From contig JADLGW010000030.1 of NCBI GenBank assembly GCA_020849105.1, positions 1-64,000 of the forward strand: DNA of 64,000 nt. The letters run 5' to 3'. Numbering within the stretch: position 1 is the stretch's first letter; each line of letters begins with the position of its first letter. Below, in pieces: positions 8,423 through 17,370 of the stretch. The notes below the pieces were generated by a model. The model was not told the origin of the DNA, ran no database searches, and worked only from the letters and a program-made list of their open reading frames with translations. The translations under genes and the position numbers were made by a program. The stretch comes from Phycisphaerales bacterium (GTDB lineage Bacteria; Planctomycetota; Phycisphaerae; Phycisphaerales; UBA1924).

Positions 8423-9961
8423 TCAGGTCACATGGTGCGCCGGCTCGGGGATCTCGGCGGTGATCTTCTGCTTGCGGACCTCCCGGTCGTCGGGCTCGGC
8501 CGTGAACAACCACATCTCGTCGGAGACGCGGGCCTGCAGGTGCGCCGGGCGTCCCCAGAGCCGCGCAAGGGTCTTGAGGACCGGCATCGCCCGCGCCACC
8601 TCGACCTCCAGGCCCGTCCACTGGTGCGCCAGGTACAACTCACCCCGGTTGAGGTAGTTGGCGTCCGCGACGTACATGAACGGGTCGCCCCGGTTGGTCA
8701 GGTGGTGCAGCAGCGTCTGCTTTACCCGCCCGAAGTCGCGGCTGGCGACCTTCAGTTCACCCGACTGCGGGTCCTTGCGGTACTGGTACATCTTCAGACG
8801 CTCGACGAACTCCTCGGTCAGGAACTCATCGATGAACGATACGTCGTTGTAGATGCGGCGGACCTCGAAGATCTTCTCGCGGCCCTTCATCGACTTGTCA
8901 TCGTGGCGGTCCTTGGCGCCGACGCCCTCGAGGCGGTCCCAGACCGGCCCGTGCTGGCCGCGGTCCCACCGGCGCTCGATGTCCTTGAACATCTCGACGC
9001 CGATCTTGTACGGGTTGAACCCGCCCGGGGCCATGTGGACGACCCCCGAGTGCTGGTCCGCGTAGTGGACGATCTCCGAGGCCTCGACGAAGTGCTGGGT
9101 CATGAGTTTGGAGTGCCAGTAGGTGGCCCACCCCTCGTTCATGATCTTGGTCATGGCCTGCGGGGCGAAGTAGTACGCCTCGTCGCGGATGATCCCCAGG
9201 ATGTCCTGCTGCCAGTCGTCCAGCCGCGCGTGCCGCAGCAGGAACAGCAGAACGTCGCGCGTGGGACGGGCGGGGAACTTCTGCTTGTCGGCCTTCCTTC
9301 GCTCCTCAAACTCGGTCTTCTGGCGCTCCAGTTCACCCTGCGGGTTGATGAACGGGTCCATGTAGTCCTTGGCCGGGAGCAGGTCGGCCCGGAACTCCTC
9401 TTCGGGGGCCTGGGCGCGGGCCGCGGCTGCATCCCGCCGGACGAAGATCGAGTGTGGATCGATCAGGTGCTCGACGGAGAGGCACATGTCGATGAACCGC
9501 TCGACGGCGTCCTGGCCGTGCCGCTCCACATGGCGGCGCACGCGGGTGGCGTGGTTGGCCATCTCGTCCATCATCTTGCGGTTGGTGCGGCTGAACCAGT
9601 TGTTGTGCTTGAAGAAGTCGGCGTGGCCGTAGACGTGGGCCATGACCAGTTTCTGGTCGGTGACGGCGTTGGACTCCTGAAGATAGGCGTAGCAGGGGTC
9701 GTTGTTGATGACCATCTCGTAGATGCGCCCCAGGCCGTAGGCGTCACGCTTGGAGAGTTTCTCGTACTCCATGCCCCAGCGCCAGTGTGGGTACCTGGTA
9801 GGGAAGCCCTGGTAGGCCGCGATCTGGTTCATGATCTCGAAGGGCAGAACCTCGTAGATGACCTCGTAGAAGTCCAGGCCGTACTCGATGGCCTTGGCCC
9901 GGATGGCCTTCATGTGCTCCAGGAGTTCGGGCGAGAGGTCTGTGTGTGAGGAGGAGGGCAT
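8423..9961 (-). CDS. SpoVR family protein
   Basis: 512 residues, full length for the family (E. coli YcgB is 510). Characteristic segments are YGLDFYEVIYEVLPFEIMNQIAAY near the N-terminus, YPHWRWGMEYEKL, INNDPCYAYLQESN and HADFFKHNNWFSRTNR. In Bacillus, SpoVR affects spore cortex; elsewhere it is usually linked to the PrkA kinase and a YeaH/DUF444 protein under stress or starvation. Neither partner gene is in this window, so this copy is isolated. The biochemical activity is not known. Confidence 0.93.
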   Translation of the reverse strand: MPSSSHTDLSPELLEHMKAIRAKAIEYGLDFYEVIYEVLPFEIMNQIAAYQGFPTRYPHWRWGMEYEKLSKRDAYGLGRIYEMVINNDPCYAYLQESNAVTDQKLVMAHVYGHADFFKHNNWFSRTNRKMMDEMANHATRVRRHVERHGQDAVERFIDMCLSVEHLIDPHSIFVRRDAAAARAQAPEEEFRADLLPAKDYMDPFINPQGELERQKTEFEERRKADKQKFPARPTRDVLLFLLRHARLDDWQQDILGIIRDEAYYFAPQAMTKIMNEGWATYWHSKLMTQHFVEASEIVHYADQHSGVVHMAPGGFNPYKIGVEMFKDIERRWDRGQHGPVWDRLEGVGAKDRHDDKSMKGREKIFEVRRIYNDVSFIDEFLTEEFVERLKMYQYRKDPQSGELKVASRDFGRVKQTLLHHLTNRGDPFMYVADANYLNRGELYLAHQWTGLEVEVARAMPVLKTLARLWGRPAHLQARVSDEMWLFTAEPDDREVRKQKITAEIPEPAHHVT

Positions 9962-10446
9962 GGCGGCGTACCAGCGGTATCGGCGTTATACGGACACCCC
10001 ATTGCTTGTACGTCCGTGACGGAGGCGGGGCTCGGTGAATCGGGTACCGGATATCCACATGATGGAGGTGGGCGGCGGCGGTATGCCTCAGGGTCGCACG
10101 GCCCGGGTCACAGGGGGCCCAGATCGACCTCTCTCTTCCATATTGGAGAGAGATCAAGAAGTAGTAGAAACGGTGCGTTCGCTTCCGGAACAACTCCAGG
10201 CACACATCCGCAAGTACTGAATCAGCAAGCACTTACGAAAGTATCACCGCTCGAACAACCTGTCGGTGAGCGGTCGGGCGGGGGCGTGCGCGACGGGGAT
10301 GCCGGGCCGCCGTCAGGAGCGGGATGGGAGCGGAGCCCGCGGGGCGAGCGCCCGCGACACCGCTCGGCGCTTTTTCCACACCTCATCCCCGCCCCTAAGA
10401 ACACCCTCATATTGCAGCCCGGAAACCGCAGCAGCATGTCCGCTGG
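9962..10446. other. 485-bp intergenic region between spoVR-like and the 3' end of dnaA
   Basis: No convincing gene. It contains two DnaA-box-like 9-mers, ATATCCACA (10051-10059) and TTTTCCACA (10372-10380), each one base from TTATCCACA, and a weak CT/GA dyad at 10129-10152. The SpoVR promoter probably lies at its left end. An origin is possible but not shown. Confidence 0.4.
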
Positions 10447-11790
10447 TCACGCGGGACGGCCGTTGTGGACGAGTTTTTCGTGCAGGCTGCCGACGACGAC
10501 GTCGAACTCCTGGTCCGTCTTGCGGCGGTTGTCGACGGTCTTGATGGCGTGCATGACGGTGGTGTGGTCCCGCCCGCCGAAGTAGCCGCCGATCTCCTCG
10601 AGGGAGAGGCAGGTGTGGAGCCGCGCCAGGTACATGCTGATCTGGCGGGGGATGGTGATGGACCGGTGGCGGCGTTCGGACTGGAGGTCGGTGAGGCGGA
10701 CGCCGTAGAACTCGGTGACGGCCGTGATGACGGTGTGGATGGTGGGCTTCTGGCCGGCGTGGTCCGGGCGATCGCCGACGGCCAGTTGGGCCATCCGCAT
10801 ATCGATGGGCTGCTTGTCGAGCAGGGACTGGGCCTGGAGTTTGACGACGGCGCCCTCGAGTTCCCGGATGTTGGTGTCGATGCGGGTGGCGAGGTACCCG
10901 ATCACGTCGTCGGGGATGCTCAGGCTCCGCATCGCCGCCTTCCGCTGGAGGATGGAGACGCGGGTCTCGTACCCCGGGGGCAGGACCTCCGTCACCAGGC
11001 CCCACCGGAACCGGCTGACCAGCCGCGCTTCGAGGTGGGGGATCTCCTCCGGATTGGCGTCCGAGGACAGGACGATCTGCTTGTTGATCTGGTGAAGGGC
11101 GTTGAAGGTGTGGAAGAACTCCTCCTGCGACCGGTCCCGCTTGGTCAGGAAGTGAATGTCGTCCACGATCAGGACGTCGACATCGCGGAACTTGTGGCGG
11201 AAGTCCGCCATGGTGCCCGCCTGCACGGCGTCGAAGAACTGGTTCATGAAACTGTCGCACGAGATGTAATAGAGCACCGACGACGGCGACTGCTGCAGGA
11301 TCTTCACGCAGATCGCCTGAAGCAGATGGGTCTTGCCCAGCCCGACCCCGCCGTGAATAAACAACGGGTTGTACATCCGCCCGGGCTGGTCCGCTACCCC
11401 TAGGGACGCGGCGTGCGCCAGGCGGTTGTTCTCGCCGATCACGAAGTTGTCGAAGCAGTAATCGGGGTTGATGACCAGGGCGTCGGCCTGGCGGAGGTCC
11501 TGGAGGCGCTCGCTCTCGGCGCCGGCGTCTCTGGCGTCCTTGTCATTGGGGCCGAGGAAGCGGAAGGAGATGAGGCGGCCGGTGACGGCCTGGCCCGCTT
11601 CGTTGAAGAACTGGAGGCACTGACGCTGGAGGTAGTCACGGTGGACCGGCGAGTGGGCGCGGGCGGAGATCACCCCGCCCTGGATGGACAGGGGCTGGAT
11701 GTGCTCGAACCACTGCCGGCACACCGCCGGGTGGTATGTGCGCAGGTGCGCGAGGATGTCGGGCCAGAGTCGCTCCAGCGCCTCGTTCAT
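10447..11790 (-). CDS. dnaA: Chromosomal replication initiator DnaA
   Basis: 447 residues. Domain I begins at LWPDILAHLRTYHPAVC (8-24). The AAA+ domain has Walker A GGVGLGKTH (147-155), Walker B VLIVDDIHF (206-214) and an arginine-finger region around LVSRFRWG. The C-terminal domain IV ends with the DnaA signature GGRDHTTVMHAIKTV, which reads DnaA boxes. ATG 11790 is chosen because domain I starts there; GGGAGG precedes it closely. The frame is open further upstream but without family similarity. dnaN, the usual neighbour, is not here; instead trpS is divergent. Confidence 0.96.
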   Translation of the reverse strand: MNEALERLWPDILAHLRTYHPAVCRQWFEHIQPLSIQGGVISARAHSPVHRDYLQRQCLQFFNEAGQAVTGRLISFRFLGPNDKDARDAGAESERLQDLRQADALVINPDYCFDNFVIGENNRLAHAASLGVADQPGRMYNPLFIHGGVGLGKTHLLQAICVKILQQSPSSVLYYISCDSFMNQFFDAVQAGTMADFRHKFRDVDVLIVDDIHFLTKRDRSQEEFFHTFNALHQINKQIVLSSDANPEEIPHLEARLVSRFRWGLVTEVLPPGYETRVSILQRKAAMRSLSIPDDVIGYLATRIDTNIRELEGAVVKLQAQSLLDKQPIDMRMAQLAVGDRPDHAGQKPTIHTVITAVTEFYGVRLTDLQSERRHRSITIPRQISMYLARLHTCLSLEEIGGYFGGRDHTTVMHAIKTVDNRRKTDQEFDVVVGSLHEKLVHNGRPA

Positions 11791-12070
11791 CGCCTCCCGA
11801 GCCTTTCCAAAGTGCGGGCGCGGCGCTCCCTCCCGGAGCGTTCGCGGACCCGTTCCACCAGGGGGTGCAAACGTAACGGCGGGCGCTGCCGGAGTCAACC
11901 CGGACAAAGACCCCGGACGGATCCGGCGCGAGCGAACCCCAGCCGGGCCGTACACTTGCGCCCCCGAAGAAAAGCCAGGAGTGACGAGTGAGGAATCAGG
12001 AGCCAGCGTGCGGATCGCGTGCCCCGCGCCGAATGCGGGGGCGCCCCGTTCCCGGGGCCGGGGTTTCCGC

Positions 12071-13132
12071 GTGAGCGGCCGCCCGCGCATCCTGACCGGC
12101 GACACGCCGACGGGCCGCCTGCACCTGGGGCACTACGTCGGCTCGCTGGAGAACCGGCTGGCGTTGCAGGACACCTACGAGTGCTACTTCCTGCTGGCGA
12201 ACATGCACGCCTTTACGACGCGGGCGGCCCACCCGGGCGACATCCGGCGGGACACCATCGAGATCGTGAAGGACTGGCTGGCGGTCGGGATCGACCCGCA
12301 GCGCAGCACGATCGTGCTCCAGACGGAGACGCCCGCGATCGCCGAACTGACATGGTTCTTCGCGATGCTCCTGCCGTTCAACCGGGTCATGAAGAACCCG
12401 ACGCTCAGGACGGAGATCGACGACAAGGGGCTGGGCGACCATTACTCCTTCGGCTTCCCGATGTACGCCGTCGGGCAGTGCGCGGACATCCTGACCTTCC
12501 GCCCGGCGATGGTGCCGGTGGGCCAGGACCAGGTGGCCCACATCGAGATGTGCCGCGAGGTTGCCCGGAGGTTCAACCAGACGTATTGCGGTGTGGACCC
12601 GAAGACGGAGGACAAGGATTACCCGTCGGCGGGCGGGCTCTTCCCGATTCCCGAGGCCCTGGTCGGGCGCGTCGGTCGGCTGGTGGGCACGGACGGGAAG
12701 CAGAAGATGTCCAAGAGCCTGGGGAACGCGATCCTCCTCTCCGACGACCCGAAGACGGTGAAGAAGAAGGTCGGGCAGATCTTCACCGGGCGGCAGACGC
12801 TGACGGAGCCCGGCGACGTCAGCAACGCCCTGTTCCAGTATGTCCGGGCGTTCATCAAGGACCCCGGTCGCATCGCGGAACTGGAGCGGCGCTACGCCGC
12901 GGGTGACAACATCGGCGACGGGCATGTGAAGGCGGAGGTCGCGGAGGCCGTGAGCGCACTGCTGGAGCCGATGCGGGCGCGGCGCGCGGAGTTCGAGAGA
13001 GAGGGCGGCGACGATGAGGTGATCGACATCATCAAGGCGGGCACAACGCGGGCGAACGTGCTGGCCGAGGACACGCTGCACCGCGCCAAGCAGGTGATGG
13101 GGCTGGACTTCGGCCCGCGGAGGCTTTCGTGA
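12071..13132 (+). CDS. trpS: Tryptophanyl-tRNA synthetase
   Basis: 353 residues, class Ic synthetase that charges tRNA-Trp. The HIGH motif appears as PTGRLHLGHYVG (about residues 11-22) and KMSKS as QKMSKSLGN (about 213-221). The start is uncertain. GTG 12071 gives the family's usual N-terminus (MSGRPRILTGDTPTG), while GTG 12008 has a better Shine-Dalgarno (CAGGAG, five-base spacing) and would add 21 residues. A TACACT -10-like hexamer lies at 11951-11956. The stop overlaps the next gene's GTG start (GTGA), so the two are probably coupled. Confidence 0.95.
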   Translation: MSGRPRILTGDTPTGRLHLGHYVGSLENRLALQDTYECYFLLANMHAFTTRAAHPGDIRRDTIEIVKDWLAVGIDPQRSTIVLQTETPAIAELTWFFAMLLPFNRVMKNPTLRTEIDDKGLGDHYSFGFPMYAVGQCADILTFRPAMVPVGQDQVAHIEMCREVARRFNQTYCGVDPKTEDKDYPSAGGLFPIPEALVGRVGRLVGTDGKQKMSKSLGNAILLSDDPKTVKKKVGQIFTGRQTLTEPGDVSNALFQYVRAFIKDPGRIAELERRYAAGDNIGDGHVKAEVAEAVSALLEPMRARRAEFEREGGDDEVIDIIKAGTTRANVLAEDTLHRAKQVMGLDFGPRRLS

Positions 13133-13752
13133 CGCTCCCCGCGCCCACAGGGATCGCGCAGATGGGCGTCGGGGCTTTCCTCGGTGCGCTCGCGGCCCGG
13201 GCCCCGGCGCCGGGCGGCGGGGCGGCGGCGTGCGTCGCCGGCGCGGTGGCCGCGGCCCAGGCGGAGATGGTCGTCGCGTACTCGCTGGGCAAGAGGAACC
13301 TTGCCGAACACCAGCCGCGGCTTGAATCGGCGCGCGCCGCGCTGGCGGCGACGCGGACGGTGCTGCTGGAACTCGCGGACGAGGACGCCTCGGCGTACGC
13401 GGAACTCAACCGCCTCCAGAAACTCCCCGAGGGCGACCCGGCACGGCGGGGTGAACCCGCGGCCATGCGGCGGTGCGCGGAGATTCCCGCGGCGGCGCTG
13501 GCGGCGTGCGTGAACATGCTGCGGTTGCTGGCGGACCTGCCGGGGATCACGAACCGGCTGTTGCGCTCCGACCTGGCGATCGCGGCGACCCTCGCCGACG
13601 CCTCCGCCGGGGCGTGCGGCTGGAACGTCCGCATCAACGTTTCGTTCGCGAGCGGGCAGGACTGGGCCACCGGGATCGGCACGGAAGCGACCCGTGAGTT
13701 GAAGGTGGCCGCGGACCTCGCCGCCGGTGTCCAGCGGGCGTGCTCCGTGTGA
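13129..13752 (+). CDS. Cyclodeaminase/cyclohydrolase family protein (FTCD C-terminal domain-like)
   Basis: 207 residues, the size of a free-standing formiminotetrahydrofolate cyclodeaminase domain. The signature APAPGGGAAACVAGAVAAA (about 25-43), a long helical body and NVRINV near the C-terminus fit the FtcD/FchA family, which converts 5-formimino-THF or 5,10-methenyl-THF in folate metabolism. GTG start overlaps the trpS stop by four bases (GTGA). No other folate gene is adjacent, so the substrate is inferred from family only. Confidence 0.82.
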   Translation: MTLPAPTGIAQMGVGAFLGALAARAPAPGGGAAACVAGAVAAAQAEMVVAYSLGKRNLAEHQPRLESARAALAATRTVLLELADEDASAYAELNRLQKLPEGDPARRGEPAAMRRCAEIPAAALAACVNMLRLLADLPGITNRLLRSDLAIAATLADASAGACGWNVRINVSFASGQDWATGIGTEATRELKVAADLAAGVQRACSV

Positions 13753-13779
13753 GCGCCACCGGGGCCTTAGACTCACGCC

Positions 13780-14736
13780 GTGCCGGGGTTCCATGCGTTG
13801 CTGGTCGTGCGGGATGAGGCGGATATCCTGCCGCAGACGCTGCCCGCGCTCTTGGTGTGGGCGGACAGTGTGCACGTGTTCGACACGGGCAGCACCGACG
13901 GGACATGGGAGTTTGTGAACGACACAGCCGCGCGCGAGCCGAGGCTCCGGTGTGTGGGGCGCGAGGAAGTCCTGTTCAGCGTCGGCGGGGTCACGTCGTG
14001 GTTCTTTGACCGCGTGCGCGGGGGCTTCCGACGCGGCGACTGGATCGTGCGGGCGGATGCGGACGAGTTCTACCACATGCCGCCGCCGGACTTTGTGCGC
14101 GCGCGGCTGTCACCGGCGGAGGGGAGGGTGTACGGGGCGCACTATGACTTCCAGTTCACGCTCGGCGAGTGGCGCGACTGGTGCCAGGGGCTGGAGTCGG
14201 AGGCCGACCGGGCCCGACCGATCGGGGAGCGGCGCCGCTGGTACGAGGTGAACGAGCACCGGGAACTGCGGCTCTTCCGGTACCGCCCGTCGATGCGCTG
14301 GGCGCCCGGGGAGTATGAGCCGACCCAGGCCGGGCTGGTGGCGCGGGCCCGCATCCCGATCCTGCATTACGCCAAGCGCGACCCGCCGCAGATCCGCCGG
14401 AGGTTTGCGCTGCGATGCTCAACGCACGGGGCGGGGCAGCATGTGGGCAAGCACTGGGATTACCCGGATTGGCGCCGCGCGATCGTGGACGGGGCGCGCA
14501 TGCTGCACTGGGCGCCCGGCGCGCCCCTGCCGGACCACGGCAGGGCGATCTTTGCGCGCACGGGGCTGCGGCGGTGGGCGTCGTGGGCGTACTACGCCAG
14601 TGGTGCCGTCAGCCTGTGCGATGCGTTGCGCCCCGCGTTCCCCGCGGCGTACCGCCCGCGGGCGATGCCGCCGGAGATCGCCGCCAGGGTCGTGGAACTC
14701 GACGTGCGGGTGCCCGGGGCGCCGGTCAGCGCCTGA
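13780..14736 (+). CDS. Family 2-type glycosyltransferase
   Basis: 318 residues. The N-terminus HALLVVRDEADILPQTLPALLVWADSV and the segment FDTGSTDGTWE are typical of GT2 (GT-A fold) enzymes; RADADEFYHM (about 89-98) supplies the DxD-type metal site. A His- and Arg-rich C-terminal half is of unknown use. Start is GTG 13780 with TAGACT exactly six bases upstream, a leaderless-promoter arrangement. Its stop codon TGA is the first bases of a tandem repeat array, so the array borders, and possibly replaced, the original 3' end. The acceptor is unknown. Confidence 0.85.
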   Translation: MPGFHALLVVRDEADILPQTLPALLVWADSVHVFDTGSTDGTWEFVNDTAAREPRLRCVGREEVLFSVGGVTSWFFDRVRGGFRRGDWIVRADADEFYHMPPPDFVRARLSPAEGRVYGAHYDFQFTLGEWRDWCQGLESEADRARPIGERRRWYEVNEHRELRLFRYRPSMRWAPGEYEPTQAGLVARARIPILHYAKRDPPQIRRRFALRCSTHGAGQHVGKHWDYPDWRRAIVDGARMLHWAPGAPLPDHGRAIFARTGLRRWASWAYYASGAVSLCDALRPAFPAAYRPRAMPPEIAARVVELDVRVPGAPVSA

Positions 14737-15229
14737 CAGAGCCCCAAGCGCCAGCGCGGGGTCTTGTTCGATCCGGCACCGGAACCCGTCGCTCGCGCTC
14801 CGGGCTCTGCTTGCGCTCCGGGCTCTGACAGAGCCCCAAGCGCCAGCGCGGGGTCTTGGTCCGGCACCGGAACCCGTCGCTCGCGCTCCGGGCTCTGCTG
14901 GTGCTCCGGGCTCTGACAGAGCCCCAAGCGCCAGCGCGGGGTCTTGGTCGATCCGGCACCGGAACCCGTCGCTCGCGGTCCGGGCTCTGACAGAGCCCCA
15001 AGCGCCAGCGCGGGGTCTTGCTCGATCCGGCACCGGAACCCGTCGCTTGCGCTCCGGGCTCTGACAGAGCCCCAAGCGCCAGCGCGGGGTCTTGTTCGAT
15101 CCGGCACCGGACCCCGTCGCTCGCGCTCCGGGCTCTGACAGAGCCCCAAGCGCCAGCGCGGGGTCTTGCTCGATCCGGCACCGGAACCCGTCGCTCGCGC
15201 TCCGGGCTCTGCTGGTGCTCCGGGCTCTG
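14735..15229. repeat. Tandem array of six ~74-bp palindrome-bounded repeats
   Basis: Copies begin at 14735, 14827, 14915, 14989, 15063 and 15137 with GACAGAGCCCCAAGCGCC and end with CCGGGCTCT. The last three periods are exactly 74 bp. Copies 1, 2 and 6 carry an extra 18-bp duplication of the CTCCGGGCTCTG end. Copy 2 lacks a few bases around CGATC. Each junction reads GGGCTCT-GAC-AGAGCCC, a perfect seven-bp hairpin. The array fills nearly the whole gap between the glycosyltransferase stop and sucD. It is not a CRISPR: the periods are uniform and there are no unique spacers. Confidence 0.97.
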
Positions 15230-15269
15230 ATTGACGCCCGACGCCCGCGGCGCTACCTTCCGGCCTGCG

Positions 15270-16289
15270 ATGGCGATCCTCATCGACAAGTCCACGAAGG
15301 TGATTTGCCAGGGCATCACCGGGGCGTTCGGGGCCCAGCACACTCGCGGGTGCTTCCTGTACGGCACGGACCTGGTCGGCGGCGTGACGCCCGGCAAGGG
15401 CGGGCAGAAGTTCGAGATCGACGCGGGGAGCAGCGTCCCGATCTTCGACACCGTCGAGCGGGCGGTGAGGGAGACGGGGGCGACGGCGACCATGATCTTC
15501 GTCCCCCCGGTGCTCGCGGCCGACGCCGTGCTGGAGGCGATGGACGCGGGGATCAATGTCATCTGCTGCATCACCGAGGGCGTGCCGGTCCAGGACATGA
15601 TCAAGGTGCGTGCGGTGCTGGATGCGATGGGTAGGTCGGCTCTCCGAGCCGACTCCGAAATGTCGGCACGGAGTGCCGACCTACCCGTCCTCATCGGCCC
15701 CAACTGCCCGGGCGTCATCACGCCCGGCGCGAAAACCGGCGGCGGCGAGCGGTCCGGCGACCCGTACACCAGCGCGTCCAGGGGCGGCGGGGGCTGCAAG
15801 ATCGGGATCATGCCGGGGTACATCCACACCCACGTCAGCCAGTCGCGACTGGGCAGGGCCGTGGGCATCGTGTCGCGCTCGGGCACGCTGACCTACGAGG
15901 CTGTGTGGCAGACCTCGCGCCTCGGCCTCGGCCAGTCAACGTGCGTGGGCATCGGCGGAGACCCGGTCCGCGGCCTGAACCACATCGACTGCCTGCGCCT
16001 CTTCGACGCGGACCCGGAGACGCACGGCATCCTGATGATCGGGGAGATCGGCGGGAGCGACGAGATCGAGGCGGCGGAGTTCGTGAAGAAGCATGTGAAG
16101 AAGCCCGTGGCCGCGTTCATCGCCGGGCGCACCGCGCCGCCGGGCCGCCGCATGGGTCACGCCGGGGCCATCATCGGCGGGGCGGACGACACGGCCGACG
16201 CGAAGATCAAGGCGCTGCGGGCCTCGGGCGTGACGGTCGCCATGAGCCCGGCGGACATGGGCACGGCAATGGTCAAGGCGCTGGGCTGA
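15270..16289 (+). CDS. sucD: Succinate-CoA ligase, alpha subunit, with in-frame insertions
   Basis: 339 residues versus about 290 in most SucD. The CoA-binding Rossmann domain starts at the N-terminus (ITGAFGAQH), [13 protein letters not shown] and [11 protein letters not shown] are conserved, and the phosphorylated His is in RMGHAGAII. The extra length comes from two insertions. One is GRSALRAD...SARSADLP (residues ~121-139), encoded by a palindromic element; the other is a Gly/Ser-rich stretch of about 21 residues (~156-176) just before [11 protein letters not shown]. sucC is not adjacent. ATG 15270 follows a TACCTT hexamer by ten bases. The enzyme forms ATP/GTP from succinyl-CoA in the TCA cycle. 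Confidence 0.94.
   Translation: MAILIDKSTKVICQGITGAFGAQHTRGCFLYGTDLVGGVTPGKGGQKFEIDAGSSVPIFDTVERAVRETGATATMIFVPPVLAADAVLEAMDAGINVICCITEGVPVQDMIKVRAVLDAMGRSALRADSEMSARSADLPVLIGPNCPGVITPGAKTGGGERSGDPYTSASRGGGGCKIGIMPGYIHTHVSQSRLGRAVGIVSRSGTLTYEAVWQTSRLGLGQSTCVGIGGDPVRGLNHIDCLRLFDADPETHGILMIGEIGGSDEIEAAEFVKKHVKKPVAAFIAGRTAPPGRRMGHAGAIIGGADDTADAKIKALRASGVTVAMSPADMGTAMVKALG
15629..15686. repeat. 58-bp double-hairpin palindromic element inside sucD
   Basis: Outer perfect 12-bp inverted repeat GGGTAGGTCGGC / GCCGACCTACCC. Inside are two 8-bp hairpins with complementary three-base loops: GTCGGCTC-TCC-GAGCCGAC and GTCGGCAC-GGA-GTGCCGAC. It keeps the sucD frame open and encodes [20 protein letters not shown] second copy lies in sdhA at 21213-21276. 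Confidence 0.95.
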
Positions 16290-16313
16290 GCGGCACCGCT
16301 GCCGGCCGTGGGG

Positions 16314-17144
16314 TCATCCCGCCGCCGAAGGCTCGCGCGTGGTGACGCCCGGGTCAACCCATTGCGGCGCGGCCGCGGGCAGCAGGTTCAGTTCAGATGC
16401 CATGGCGAAGAACCGGCCCACGGCCTCGCGCTCGCGCGGGCCGACCCGGTAGCGGAGCAGGCGGCCCAGGTACTCCGACGCGAGTTCCACGGGCCAGCCG
16501 TGCGGCCCCGCGTGCTTCGCAACCAGCCAGTCCAGCCGCGCGGTGTTGCGGCGCCGCTGGCGGTCGAGCAGGCCGGCCGCGGCGTGGATGGACGGGTCTT
16601 CGGCGCGGTCTTGCCGGCACATCCACATGGCGTAGACGAACGGGAGGCCGGTCAGGTCGCGCCAGGCCTGGCCCAGGTCGAGTTGGTGGGGGTGGTCGGC
16701 CGGGGCGGCGGTGACAACCTTGTCGCCGATGAGCAGGACCGAGGCGGGCAGGGGGCCGGTGTGGGCACGGGCGTCGAAATGGATGATGCGCGGGGCGACC
16801 CCGTGCAGGTGGTGCAGGAGCAGGCGGCAGAGCACCACAGAAGTGTGGCTGTCCGAATCCGCGTGGAGTTCGGTCATTTCAGCGGGCGGGACAGCGGAGA
16901 ACAGGCGGACGGTCAGGGTCGGTCCGTCACAGCCGATCATGCCGGCAGGGATGAGGGCCAGGGGCGGGTCTCCCACGGCATCCACAATGGAGCAAAGACC
17001 CAGGTCGGCCGCACCGGACCGGACCATGGCGGCGATACGGGAGGGGACGGTCGGGAGGAGAGCAAGGCCGGTCGCCTTCGCGAGCCCCTCGATCAGGGGG
17101 GTGGTATTGAGGTAACTGACGCAGGCAAGTCGGGTCGGGGTCAC
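16314..17144 (-). CDS. mqnA: Chorismate dehydratase MqnA (futalosine menaquinone pathway)
   Basis: 276 residues, periplasmic-binding-protein-like fold used as an enzyme. Recognisable segments are VSYLNTTPLI (about 9-18), GAADLGLCS, LLIGDKV and DLGQAWRDLTGLPFVYAMWM, all typical of MqnA, which dehydrates chorismate to 3-enolpyruvoylbenzoate. It implies menaquinone synthesis by the futalosine route, but no other mqn gene is in the window. Start is GTG 17144 with TAGAGT (minus strand, 17151-17156) six bases upstream, a leaderless arrangement. It converges on sucD. Confidence 0.9.
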   Translation of the reverse strand: MTPTRLACVSYLNTTPLIEGLAKATGLALLPTVPSRIAAMVRSGAADLGLCSIVDAVGDPPLALIPAGMIGCDGPTLTVRLFSAVPPAEMTELHADSDSHTSVVLCRLLLHHLHGVAPRIIHFDARAHTGPLPASVLLIGDKVVTAAPADHPHQLDLGQAWRDLTGLPFVYAMWMCRQDRAEDPSIHAAAGLLDRQRRRNTARLDWLVAKHAGPHGWPVELASEYLGRLLRYRVGPREREAVGRFFAMASELNLLPAAAPQWVDPGVTTREPSAAG

Positions 17145-17370
17145 GGCTGGACTCTATCGGCGCGGCACCGCCGGCGGGGGCTTCCAGAGTGGAAGCCGCG
17201 GCGACGAGTGCCTGCCCAACATGGATTCTCTCTCTCCCTCCAGGCGGGGCGGCGCGCCGTGGAACGGCGCGGGAAGGCAGTGTATCCGCGCAAAAACTGC
17301 GGCGTCCACCAAGGCCCCGTACAAGTGGCGATGCTCGTGTCCTCCCGGGACGGCTAGGATTGGGGGCTGC

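Noticed and set aside
10129..10152. CTCTCTCT / GGAGAGAG dyad as terminator
   Set aside because: Pairing requires a bulge and there is no T-run on either strand.
10035..10220. Small ORF of 61 codons between spoVR-like and dnaA
   Set aside because: No ribosome-binding site, no recognisable motif, and it overlaps probable promoter DNA.
14735..15229. CRISPR array
   Set aside because: Repeats are ~74 bp directly abutting, with no unique spacers and no cas genes.
14726..15886. Repeat-rich minus-strand frame across the 74-bp array
   Set aside because: It is the translation of the DNA repeats plus the antisense of sucD; no start signal or protein family.
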